This document shows, in pieces, positions 1-10,400 of a DNA stretch of 28,928 nt. The DNA is from a virus. The stretch lies in IMG/VR virus record IMGVR_UViG_3300031687_001562, positions 1 to 28,928 of that record. One strand, given 5' to 3'. Every line of letters starts with the position of its first letter. Within the stretch, counting starts at the first letter, position 1. The position numbers and the translations under genes are program-made. The notes under the pieces were generated by a model, which was given only the letters and a program-made list of their open reading frames with translations, searched no databases and was not told where the DNA came from.

Positions 1-2180
1 TCATAACGCCTAAACCTGGTTACGTAGTTTCTGCTGCTGCTTTTACAAACAATACCGGTAGTTTATCTGGTATATCAAGTATATCATTTTCTAACAGTGG
101 TACGGCTAATACATTAGGTAATACTGTTTTAGTTGCTGTAGATTTAACAGATACATTTGTAATGCCATCTGCAGACACAACACTAACTATAGATGTTGAT
201 GGTGCCGCAATATTAAGACAATACGCTTTAACTGGTAGTTTTACAACAGAAGAAACCAATACAACAACTACCTCTGGAACATCAAACTATAGCGCTGGTG
301 GTAATTTTGGAACACAAGTTATTGTTTTTAATAAAACATTTACAGCTAATAGTGGTTTTAGTTTTTCTGAGCATAATTTAAAAGGAGCTCTTATAAATAT
401 AATATCTCAAGACAATAACGATAGAACTTTAATAACTTCTAGTAATACTTTAGATAGTGAAGGAAGAATAATAGCATGCACTTTTACTGTTAAGTATACT
501 TTTCCTAATGAAGATATATCTGGACAAGAAATTTACTTTGTAGCTAAAGCTGAACAATATTTTGTTCCTGTTGTTGAAATAATTGCGTATAACATAATAA
601 CAACAAATATAGATCCAGTAGGTGTTACTAGAAGAATGAAAGTTTATGGTACACCAACAGCTGTTTTTAGTTTAGCTGTAACGAACGAGGACTCAACGTC
701 AATACATTCAATATCAAACCTTACAATAGGTGCTACTGGCAAACAAGAGTTTGATATAACTTTTCCAACAGTAACAGATAGTGATCATTACGACTTTATT
801 TTAACAGGTAGTAATGTTTCAACTAACTTTGGTGGATCAGGTGAACAAGCTCACTCTTTTAGAATTAGACAAGATCTACCTATAACAGTACAAGCTAGAT
901 TATATTATTCAGGTACCGCACCTTCTGGTGTTTCAATATCAGCTAACAAATCAATAACATTACAACCAAACTCTATTAATTTTGACTTTGATAACGGAGA
1001 GAACTCCATGTCAAATACATTTACAATAACTAGAGCAGCTGGTTTACAAATAGACAATGCTACTGGTAACGTGTTACAATTTACAAACATGTCATCTAAT
1101 GGTGGAACTATATTTGGTTCAAACGAAACTACTCCACAATTTTTTAATAGTTTAATTTTTACAGCTACTAACGCATCTACAATTTCTGCTCAACTGTTAG
1201 GTATGGTTGAAGTAAGTGGTGGTGATGATGTAATTTCTTCATTTGATTTACAGTCTTATATATCAGCTGGTAATACTGCTCCTGTAGCTAACACAGTAAG
1301 TGTTTCTTCTAATAAAGGTGGTGGTGTTCTTGTAACGTTAAATGCTACGGATGCTGATAGTGATAGTTTAACTTACACTATAGTATCTGTACCAAGTCAA
1401 GGTTCTTTATTTACAGACGCTAGTAAAGGAACTGCTGTAAGTGCTGGAACTGCTTTATCTGCAGCCACAGTATATTATGAGCATAATAATTCAAGTAATT
1501 TTACAGACGCATTTACTTATAAAGCTAATGATGGTACAATTGATAGTAACACAGCTACTGTTAATGCTGCTATAGGTGTTTCACCCGGCGCTTCAATTAC
1601 TACTACTGGATCAGCTGGTGTTTATTTAATACCTATTGTTTTAGGTACAGGTGCTGGAACATTTAAAGCTCACTGTAACGCTCAAACTGTTCCTGATAGA
1701 TTCGAGATACTATACTCTAACCTTGACAACGCTGCTGGTAATACACTAGCTAACATGGATGTTCAAGCAGATTCATTATTTGTTGGTGATGGTATAAGTA
1801 GTACAGCTCCAGCAAGACAACAATTCGGCCCAAGTGGTATGGGTTTATTTACATACAATGGATCTAGCTTTGACACTACTAGCTCAAACTCTCAAACAGT
1901 AACTATTACAAATGATGATGTTGCTAGTAATGCAACTGGAAACAGAAGTAATGCTTCACCTAATGGAGCTTCTTTTGGTAGTGGTAATCAATCTGGTGTT
2001 CAAAACTTAGTATTCACATCAGCATCAGATACCACTGGATCATCAAACTTACCTCACAGTGATGGTAATATATGCTTAACATTTACAAAAGCCGCTACAA
2101 CAAACACTTTCTTAGCTTACTTAAGAATAACTGGAGTTGGTGGTACGTCTTGGAATCTATTTCAAACTGAATTCGTTTAA
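1..2180 (+). CDS. Large beta-rich virion/tail-fibre-type protein, 5' end missing
   Basis: The frame is open from base 3 with no stop, so this is the 3' part of a longer gene; the first ATG in the window (162) is simply internal. About 725 residues are visible, rich in Ser, Thr, Asn and Gly and almost devoid of charged runs, as in secreted or virion adhesive proteins. A cadherin/VCBS-like repeat is recognisable near bases 1275-1580: an APVANTVSVSS start, a DADSDSLTYTI core and a FTYKANDGTIDSNTATV end. No catalytic motif is seen. The gene lies directly before a small virion-type protein and an ejection-type module, which suits a tail fibre, decoration or host-contact protein. The exact role is unknown. 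Its stop is followed by a 12-base AT-only leader of the next gene. Confidence 0.8.
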   Translation, partial: ITPKPGYVVSAAAFTNNTGSLSGISSISFSNSGTANTLGNTVLVAVDLTDTFVMPSADTTLTIDVDGAAILRQYALTGSFTTEETNTTTTSGTSNYSAGGNFGTQVIVFNKTFTANSGFSFSEHNLKGALINIISQDNNDRTLITSSNTLDSEGRIIACTFTVKYTFPNEDISGQEIYFVAKAEQYFVPVVEIIAYNIITTNIDPVGVTRRMKVYGTPTAVFSLAVTNEDSTSIHSISNLTIGATGKQEFDITFPTVTDSDHYDFILTGSNVSTNFGGSGEQAHSFRIRQDLPITVQARLYYSGTAPSGVSISANKSITLQPNSINFDFDNGENSMSNTFTITRAAGLQIDNATGNVLQFTNMSSNGGTIFGSNETTPQFFNSLIFTATNASTISAQLLGMVEVSGGDDVISSFDLQSYISAGNTAPVANTVSVSSNKGGGVLVTLNATDADSDSLTYTIVSVPSQGSLFTDASKGTAVSAGTALSAATVYYEHNNSSNFTDAFTYKANDGTIDSNTATVNAAIGVSPGASITTTGSAGVYLIPIVLGTGAGTFKAHCNAQTVPDRFEILYSNLDNAAGNTLANMDVQADSLFVGDGISSTAPARQQFGPSGMGLFTYNGSSFDTTSSNSQTVTITNDDVASNATGNRSNASPNGASFGSGNQSGVQNLVFTSASDTTGSSNLPHSDGNICLTFTKAATTNTFLAYLRITGVGGTSWNLFQTEFV

Positions 2181-2192
2181 AAATAAATAAAT
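2181..2192 (+). promoter_or_regulatory. AT-only translation leader, no Shine-Dalgarno
   Basis: The entire gap between a stop and the next ATG is AAATAAATAAAT. It contains no purine-rich Shine-Dalgarno sequence. A near copy (AATAAATAAATAAT) precedes the ATG at 2580. Bacteroidota are known to initiate without Shine-Dalgarno pairing and to favour A around positions -3 to -6 and further upstream, so I read it as the initiation region. Confidence 0.55.
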
Positions 2193-2543
2193 ATGCCTAG
2201 TATAACATTAAACTTTAACAACCCTATAAACGTTTCAATACAAGAAAACAGCGATAGCTCTACTAGTTATGCTGGTGCAGATATAGTATACTTTCAAACA
2301 TCGAGTAATGTTATTAGCGAAATAGGACCTTGTAAAGGTGTAACAGAAACATCAGTTACTTGTGAAATAGCTAACGCTTCTCCACGTCCTTCAAATGGTG
2401 ACTATATCTTTTTTGCTAAAGCACCACAAACTAATATATCTGGTATAGTGGGTTACTACGCAGAGGTTGATCTAGAAATTACAGCTACAACTAAGAAAGA
2501 GTTGTTCGCTGTTAACTCTGAAATCTTTGAATCGAGCAAATAA
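2193..2543 (+). CDS. Small beta-rich virion-type protein, 116 aa
   Basis: A 116-residue protein with no signal peptide or membrane segment and a predicted beta-rich composition. The C-terminal half has the pattern DYIFFAKAPQTN…GYYAEVDLE…KKELFAVNSEIFESSK. Small proteins with this 'GYYAEV…ELFAV…ESSK' ending recur in marine tailed-phage structural modules, as far as I recall; their precise function is unassigned. It sits between the fibre-type gene and the ejection-type protein, supporting a virion role such as tail or capsid decoration. It carries two Cys residues (PCKGVTETSVTCE) that could pair. The start is fixed by the AT-only leader immediately upstream. Confidence 0.75.
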   Translation: MPSITLNFNNPINVSIQENSDSSTSYAGADIVYFQTSSNVISEIGPCKGVTETSVTCEIANASPRPSNGDYIFFAKAPQTNISGIVGYYAEVDLEITATTKKELFAVNSEIFESSK

Positions 2544-2579
2544 TGTGTAATTATAATAATAACTTAATAAATAAATAAT
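2544..2579 (+). promoter_or_regulatory. AT-rich leader before ejection-type gene
   Basis: A 36-base gap ending AATAAATAAATAAT directly before ATG, matching the leader at 2181-2192. No inverted repeat able to form a stable terminator hairpin is visible, so it most likely serves only translation initiation or a weak promoter. Confidence 0.4.
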
Positions 2580-3245
2580 ATGATAGGAGCAATGGGACCC
2601 GCTGGAGCAGTTATTGGTGGTCTTACCGGAATAGCTGGTGGGATTATAGGAAGCGGTAAAAGAAAACGAGAACAAAGAGAGGCCCAAGCGGAATTTAACC
2701 GTAACAAAGCAAGATATGAAAACTTAGATACTAGTAACTTAGCTAGTAATCTAGACAACGCATATGAAGACCTAACAGTAAACCAACAACAAGCACAGTT
2801 TGCTTCTCAACAACAACAACAAGCCTTATCAAATACAATGGGTAGCATGCAAGGTGCGGCAGGTGGTGGTGGTATTGCTGCTTTAGCTCAAGCTATGGCT
2901 GGTCAACAATCACAAAACTTACAATCTGCGTCTGTTAGTATAGGTCAACAAGAATCTAGAAATCAAATGCAAGCTGCGTCTGGTGATATGCAGAATCAAG
3001 CTGCAGAAATACAAGGCGCTCAACAATCAAGAGCTGCTGAATTAGATAAAACAGAGACAATGTTAGGTATGTCACAACAAAGATTAGGTGCTGCAAACGC
3101 AGCTAGAGACAAAGCAACACAGTCTTTAGTATCTGGTATAGGTGGTTTAGCTGGAGGTGTTGGAGCTGCTCAATCATCAGGTGCCGATCAAATAGGTGCA
3201 GGGAAAAGCAACTTCCTTAAAGAAACAATGACCGGATTATTTTAA
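2580..3245 (+). CDS. Gln/Ala/Gly-rich internal virion (ejection-type) protein, 221 aa
   Basis: The N-terminus (residues ~1-26) is a glycine-rich hydrophobic segment (MIGAMGPAGAVIGGLTGIAGGIIG) followed by a strongly basic patch (GKRKREQRE). Then come a long Gln/Ala/Ser-rich, probably helical region with repeated QQQ runs and a second Gly-rich segment near the C-terminus (SGIGGLAGGVGAA). This layout (glycine-zipper-like membrane-active ends around a Gln-rich coiled helix) resembles the small internal virion/ejection proteins of podoviruses such as T7 gp14 or P22 gp7, and the position before a middle-sized and a giant protein mirrors T7 gp14-gp15-gp16. The parallel is by composition and order, not by a diagnostic motif. 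Confidence 0.65.
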   Translation: MIGAMGPAGAVIGGLTGIAGGIIGSGKRKREQREAQAEFNRNKARYENLDTSNLASNLDNAYEDLTVNQQQAQFASQQQQQALSNTMGSMQGAAGGGGIAALAQAMAGQQSQNLQSASVSIGQQESRNQMQAASGDMQNQAAEIQGAQQSRAAELDKTETMLGMSQQRLGAANAARDKATQSLVSGIGGLAGGVGAAQSSGADQIGAGKSNFLKETMTGLF

Positions 3246-3256
3246 TATAAAGAAAC

Positions 3257-4465
3257 ATGGCAAATCAAAACTTAATTAAAGGAGCATATATGGGGCCGCA
3301 AAACGCGGGTATAGCTGACTTGTATTTAAATAGCATAGCTAAGAAACAAGGTAGAATGCCCGGTAGATATGGTGGTAGAATACCCGTACCTTATAAAAAC
3401 ATGCAGAACTATCTTAATAAGAAAGTAGATACATATATAGATAACTTACCAGCTGGATATGAAGTTGAAAAACTTCCTGCAAGTATGAGAGATGGTGTTA
3501 CTAACTGGTCTAAAGATATGCAAATACAAGCTGGCAACTGGGCTAGAACAATGAAGAAAAACAAACCTGGTTCTTCAGCTTACATAGAAGCTAAGTCAGG
3601 TTTTCAAGGTATTAAAAATCAATTTAAAAATATAAGTACAAACTTAGATCAATTTAAAGCTTCTAAAACAGAGTTCTTACAAGATTACGATAGTAAAACA
3701 ATATCAGAAGGAGCAGATACAGATATGCTTAAGTTATTATATTCTAGTGAAAACCATAATTATACATTGGTTAATGGACAATTGCAATTTAGACTACCAG
3801 ATGGTAGTATGATAGACGGTAACAACTTACCTAAGTATTTTAACAAAAACTCCGACGGAGCAAACAAGTTAATGCAACTAAATGAATCATCGTATAAATC
3901 AGGTGGGAGCTGGGATAGTTACACTAAATCAATGTACGAAAGAAAAGTTAGAAATATTGTACAAGAAAAAGGTAGGGAAGGTTTATTATCTTTAGCTACA
4001 GATAAGTTCTTAGATGCGCCTATAATAGCTAAGGACAACCCTAACGGTTGGTTGTTGCAAGAAGAAAATCACGAACAACTAGAACAATACGTCATAGACC
4101 AGTATGTTAGTGGTATGGAATCAGCTGCAGGTCAAGGTTATGAAAGAAAGCAAAAATCAACTACAACAGGTGGTGGTAACGCACAAAGTTCTTTGGCATC
4201 TGTAGAATATAGAGATCAATACTGGGGAAGTGGTAATTTAAATATGATTACAAATGAACCTGGTTGGCCAAGTACACATGAGGTTGTTGATAATGGAGAT
4301 GGAACTTTTGATGTTGTATATAGATCTAGAGCCAACGCACCTATAAATGTTTTAGGAAAAAATTTAGACCCAACAAATCCAGATCATAAAAGATATTGGG
4401 ATAACATAATTGGTGGTGGAAGCACTCCAGCATCATCATCTAGTATAGATACAAACTCAATATAA
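3257..4465 (+). CDS. Uncharacterised structural/ejection-module protein, 402 aa
   Basis: A 402-residue soluble protein without signal peptide, membrane helix or catalytic motif that I recognise. The middle (~70-260) is charged and mostly helical in composition (KDMQIQAGNWARTMKK, YTKSMYERKVRNIVQEKG). The last ~90 residues are Gly/Ser/Asn-rich and include a beta-type NGDGTFDVVYRSR segment, ending in a low-complexity Ser tail. It lies 11 bases after the ejection-type gene and 1 base before the giant gene, so the three are probably co-transcribed and act together. By position it could correspond to the middle protein of a T7-like internal core, but I see no sequence proof. Confidence 0.65.
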   Translation: MANQNLIKGAYMGPQNAGIADLYLNSIAKKQGRMPGRYGGRIPVPYKNMQNYLNKKVDTYIDNLPAGYEVEKLPASMRDGVTNWSKDMQIQAGNWARTMKKNKPGSSAYIEAKSGFQGIKNQFKNISTNLDQFKASKTEFLQDYDSKTISEGADTDMLKLLYSSENHNYTLVNGQLQFRLPDGSMIDGNNLPKYFNKNSDGANKLMQLNESSYKSGGSWDSYTKSMYERKVRNIVQEKGREGLLSLATDKFLDAPIIAKDNPNGWLLQEENHEQLEQYVIDQYVSGMESAAGQGYERKQKSTTTGGGNAQSSLASVEYRDQYWGSGNLNMITNEPGWPSTHEVVDNGDGTFDVVYRSRANAPINVLGKNLDPTNPDHKRYWDNIIGGGSTPASSSSIDTNSI

Positions 4466-4466
4466 T

Positions 4467-7400
4467 ATGGAAGAACTTTACAGACAACTATACGAAAAAT
4501 ATAGTCCAGGTCTAAGTGAAGAAGAGTTGAATACTAAACTTCAATTCGCTTCTGAACAAGACCCAGACGAGTGGGTCAATGCGTTTTATCAGAAGTACAC
4601 AGGCTCAGGTCCGAGCGAAGAACAATCAAACTACATATCGAACTACATTAATCAACCTAAGCAACCCTCAAATAGAGAGAAGATAATGGCTAAGGAAGAG
4701 GAGCCTAGTTTTTGGGATAAGTATTCTCCATTTGCTAAAGCTGACAAGCTTAAGTCTATGAACGACGCTTTGTTGGATATTGACGGCGAGTATAACCAAG
4801 AGCAGATTAATAATATCATTAAAAACAATAATAATCCCCAGCCTATTTCTGATTTCACTAAAGATTTCAATAAAGAGATAGAGGACAGAAGAGTTCAATT
4901 TAAAAAAGATAATAATGGTGAAGAACCAAATGCTTTTGAAGATACTAAAATGGCTTTTGGAGCTTTTAAAAATCACCCAAAGCAGGCGCTTTTAACAGCT
5001 TACGAGTCTTTAGTACAAAACACAGTTTCATTGTACTCTGGAGATGCTAGGGCCGTTGGTATAAGTACAGCTATAGCTGGTGCAAATGAATTTAGAAAAG
5101 GTAAAAAAGGAAAAATAAGTACGAAAGCCGTGGGATTTTTAGGGTCTATGTATTCTTTAGCACAAGGACAAGTTGATGCTGCTTATGCTTTAGACGAGTT
5201 AATAATGGAAGAGCTAGGAGAGGGTTACACAGGTAAAGACCTACAAGGCTTAATGGAGAACAAGGAGCTGTTTAATAAAATGAGAAGAGCATCTTTAATA
5301 AAAGGTGGTACAACTGCTGTTGTAGATAAGTTAGCTATGAAGCTAACAGTCAAGGCTGGACCACTCGCTAATAGAGCAATACAACAAACTATTGGTAAAA
5401 CAGCCCCTGGTGTTGTTTCAAAAACACTCGGAATTGCGGGAGGAGCAGTCGCAGCTGTAGGTGTCGAAGGTACCGCTGGTGCTTTTGCTGAGGCTGTCGG
5501 ATCTGTTGCTAAAGATACTATTGGTATGGGTATGACAATGGATGAGGCTTTAGCGGCTTTAGATGGTGTTGAATTAGCTGGTGAATTTATAGGCGAAGGA
5601 GTTGTTGGTGGACCTGTTGCCGCTGTACAAGCAGCAAAAGACATTGGGCCATCTAAATATACACTAAATGGTAAAGAGCATGGTCAAGCTGATTTCATGG
5701 AGTTAACAGGTGGTATGACAGATGAAGAGATTGCTCAAGTAGATTTTGATGTAACAAATAACAGCGCCATACTAGATCCATTAACAAAAAGAAGAGCTGA
5801 TGGTATTATAAAAAATAATCTAGATACTAGAGTAACGGATCAAGGTGATAGAGATACTTTGTTTAAATTAGAATCAGAGTTACAAGAGTTAGAATCAAAG
5901 GGTTCAGTAACACAATCTCAAAAAAATGAAATAAGTAATAAAAAATCTGAAATAAAAGATATAACTAATACTTATTTTGAAAAAAATAAAGGTTTAGAAG
6001 AAAATAAACAAACCACAAACCAACAAGTATTAAAAAAAGCAGTTGGTTCAGATATAGCTGAAGCTATGGGTGGTAATCAGGAAGTGCTTCAATACGATGA
6101 GGTTGTAGAAAGATTTGGAGAAAAAGCTGGTAGGCAAGCTGGTTTTATAGATGCTGAAACTGGTAAAGTTATTGTTAATAAAACAGTGGCAATTGACGCT
6201 GGAGGAAATCTTAATGTTGCTGGTCATGAATTTATACATCAAGCATTAAACGCTAGGTTAAATGGAAAAGACAAACAAGCTAGTGAAGCTGCACAAAAAG
6301 CTATAGAAAGCTTTAAACAAAAAATGGCTAAAGACAATGCAGATATTCACGCGATGGTTTTAGATAATTTCAAACAACTAGACTACAGTAACGAAGAAGT
6401 TTCTGGTGTAAATGCAGATGAGTATTTAGCTCAACTATCAGATTTAATGTCTAAAGACAAAAGTATAGCTAGAAAAATACAAGGCAAAGGTAGAATAGAA
6501 TCTTTTATAGATAGTGTTAAAGATCTTATATCAGATACTTTAGGTATACCAAAAGCAGAACTTAACTTTAAAACGGCAGATGACGTTACAGACTTCATGA
6601 TAGCTCATAATAAAGCGTTTCAAACAGGTAAAACAGATGCTAGGTTTAAAAAATTTACTAGTAAAAAGATTGCATCGACAGGTAAGAGAAAATTTAGTAA
6701 AGTAAACCTAGACGGAGAGGGTACTTTAGAAAACAAGATAAATGCTTTAGCTGGTGATGCAAAAACAAAAGCTGAATTTCAAGGACCAAATGGTAATTTT
6801 GGTAAAGTTTATGAAGCTATAGTGTTTGGTGATTTAGATAGATTAATAACAAACGTTAACTCAACACAAAGAGAATTAGTTAGAGAAGAACTAGCTATAA
6901 GACTAGCTGGTAGACCAAAAACAGCAAAAAAGATAGCAGAACTAGAAGCAAAAGGTATAGATCCATTAGCTGGTTATGATCCTGCTAAAGCAAAATTATT
7001 TAAATGGTTTGGTAGTAATATAGCTCAATCAAAGATGGTTGCTAATAAAGCTTTATTTAAAGATAGCGAAAACAAAGGACCTAGCTTAGATGAAGCTAAG
7101 AAAAATGCTGAAGGTGATTCTTTTGCTACTCAAATAGAAGATACTACAGAATTATTACCTGACGAAATACTAGACAAAAAACTTGCTGACGAACGAAAAG
7201 CTAAACAAGCTCCTGTAAAAGTAAAAGAAACATTGAGAAGAAAAATGGGCTTTGAAAGAAATGGCGATGTTCACAATAAAATCAAAAAAGCTGTTTCATT
7301 GAATATTCTTAGAAAAATGAATATTAAAAGAAAACCAGTTAAAGCTGAAAAATTAGCTGGAGTAGAGGTTGATAAAGATGGTAAGATTTCTGAAACTCTT

Positions 7401-10400
7401 GATATTACAGATTTAAGATGGCAAAAAGAAATAAGTAGAGCATTAGGTTTAGACTTACAAGAAACTATGTATGATGTTATGGGTAGAAGCACCGTAGATT
7501 ATACTAACTTTTTAGATAAGTTTATAGTAGAAGCTTTTGAAATGATGGATCAAAACTTAATAAACAATAGATACAAAGATCTTGTTGTTAAAGTTGTTGA
7601 TAGACAAGGTTCAACACAATCATCATTAGATAAGAAAGTTAAAAGCAAAACAGCTGGTAATGCTTTGTTTGAAAAATTACCTAAAACTAAAGAAGAATTA
7701 GTAGAATACTTTTTAAAGCGTGGTAGAAAAGAAAGTTTAGCTCAAGTGTTAGGCACAGAGTTTGCTCACGATGCAACAATGGAAGTTTTAGCTGAACCAG
7801 AAATAATGAGTAAAGCTGAACAAGTACTTGTTAATAAAAACAACTTAAAAAATCAAGCTTTAACATCTCTTATAGCTAAACAAATAGGTAGAGACTCAAA
7901 ATTAAAATTTAGTAAAGTTTTAGATTTAGATCAAAAGGCTGAATTTGTTGAAAAAAGCCAACCGTTTATAAACTTGATTAAAGGTTTTCCAGTAAACAGA
8001 AAAAACATAATAAACGCACTAGCTGTTCAGTTTCCTAATTGGGATGCTAAAACATTAAATAGCTTTGCTGGAGAAATAATTAATCCAATAAGTAGATATT
8101 TAGATCCAAAACTTAAAAATAAAGGTATAAAAAATAAAAACATAGATCCTTCAACTTTTATTTTTGAAAGTTTAAATTTAAAAATAAATAAACAAAACGA
8201 TAACATAAATAAAATAACTGGAAATAAAGAATCTTTTAGAGATTTGTTCTTTAATGATGATAAGCAAGCTAATGTTAAAGAAAATCTTAAAAACTACTTT
8301 TTAGACTCTATGAGTAAAGAGGTAATTATAGATGGTAAAAAAACTAAAGTGCCAATAACTAATGACAAAGAGGTGATAAAGGTTCTTCAAGGTTTAATGC
8401 TTCATAAATCTCACAACACTGTTGGTGGTAAAAACTTTAAAAAAAGATACCAGTCTTATAGTAGCGCTAAAGATTTTTACGACAATACATTTGCTTTTAT
8501 ACCAAATGTCACTGTAGTAGGTACTAAAACAAAACAAGGAATGTCTTACGCAATACATTATAAAGGTGTTAAGGTTAATTTTCCTCCAGCTGTATCACAA
8601 TCAACTAAACTAGCGGTAAAAGGTAAAAGAGTTAATAAAGCTAAAGCATGGTGGGTAGAAAACTATAATGACTATAAAGAAAGTGCAAAAAGAAACTTTG
8701 ATGAAGTTAATAGGTATTTAGCTTACGTAGCTAAAATAGAAGATACTAGTGTTAAAGCTATGATGATAATGTCAATGAAGCAAGGTATGGGTTCTATGCT
8801 GAAGTCTGCTGCTCGTGTTGAATATCATTATGAAAGTAATTACAAAGGTGAACTGATGTTTGAACACATGGTACCTACTGAAAAAGCCTTGTTTGATTTA
8901 TTAAGCTTTCACTCAGGTAATAAAAAATATACATTAAAACAAATACAAGACCAATACGTTGTTGCTATTATTCCGAAAACAATGGACAACAATATAAACG
9001 TTATATTTAATCAAGATAGATTATCTAGTTTTGATTACATAACTGACGACGCTAGTTTACTATATTATAATCCTGCTACGTTTGGTTACACAAACATGTA
9101 TGCTATGAAATCTGTTAGCGGCGAAGGAGAAGTAATAGGCGAGCAATGGTCTAATTTTAAAGGAAAAATAAACAGTAAAAAAAATCAACAAGCTTTAAAT
9201 AGACTTAATAAGATACAAGATATAAGAAACAACAACTATAAGTTTTCTAAAACTCCTGATAAGGGTATGAGCATATTTGATTTTGATGACACACTAGCTC
9301 AATCAAACAGTATGGTTGGTGTTAAAATGCCTGATGGTAAGAAAAGAAAAATAAATGCTACAGAGTTTGCTATTGAATCAGCTGACTTAGAAGCTGCTGG
9401 AGCTACTTTTGATTTTAGTGAGTTTAATAAAGTAATAGATGGTAAGAAAGGACCTTTCTTTGATTTAGCTCAACAAATAAATAGTAAGTTTGGTAGTAAA
9501 GAAATATATGTATTAACAGCAAGACCACAAGAAGCTTCTTATGCAATACATGCTTTTCTAAAAGGTATGGGATTAAATATACCTTTAGAAAACATAACTG
9601 GATTAGAAGATGGTAAAGCATCTGCAAAAGCTGATTGGGTTATAGCTAAAGTAGCTGATGGTTACAACAATATTTTATTTGCTGATGATGCAATAAAAAA
9701 TGTTAAGGCTGTAAAAGAAGTATTAGAAATAGCAGAAGTAAAAAATGACGTAAGACAAGCTAAGCTTAAGTTTAGTAAAACACTAGATGAAAACTTTAAC
9801 ACTATACTAGAAAGGAAGTCTGGTATTAATAAGAACGAAGAATACAGTAAAGCCGCTGGTAAAGCTGCTGGACTAGGTAAAGGTAAGTATAAGTTTTGGA
9901 TGCCACCATCAGCTGAAGACTTTATGGGTTTAATGTATAACATTTTACCCTCTGGCGAAGCTGGTAATAAATCTCTTAAGTTTTTAACACAAGCTTTGAT
10001 AGATCCATACTGGGCAGGTACAAGATCACTTAACGCTGCAAAGCAAGCTTTAGGTAATGATTTTAGTGCTTTAAAGAAAAGGTTTCCTAAAGCGTTTAAA
10101 AGCTTATTAAAAGATGTTGGTCATAAACAATATTCAAATGAGCAAGCTATAAGAGTTTATCTTTGGAACAAGGCTGGATTTGAAATACCAGGTATGTCTA
10201 AGGTAGATATAGAGAAGTTATCTGATATAGTAAGAAACAATAGTAACATGAGAGGTTTTGCTGATTTAGTCGGCGCTACAACGAAGTTAAAAGAAGGTTA
10301 TATAAAACCTGGTCAAGACTGGGTTAGTGGCACTATAGCTTATGATTACTTTAGTATAGCTCAAAAAACAAATAGAAAAAAGTTCTTAGCTAGCTGGATA

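Noticed and set aside
5225-5644. 139-aa Ala/Pro/Ser-rich leftward frame within the giant gene
   Set aside because: Antisense shadow of the Ala/Gly-rich segment of the giant protein; opposite to local gene direction and without motif.
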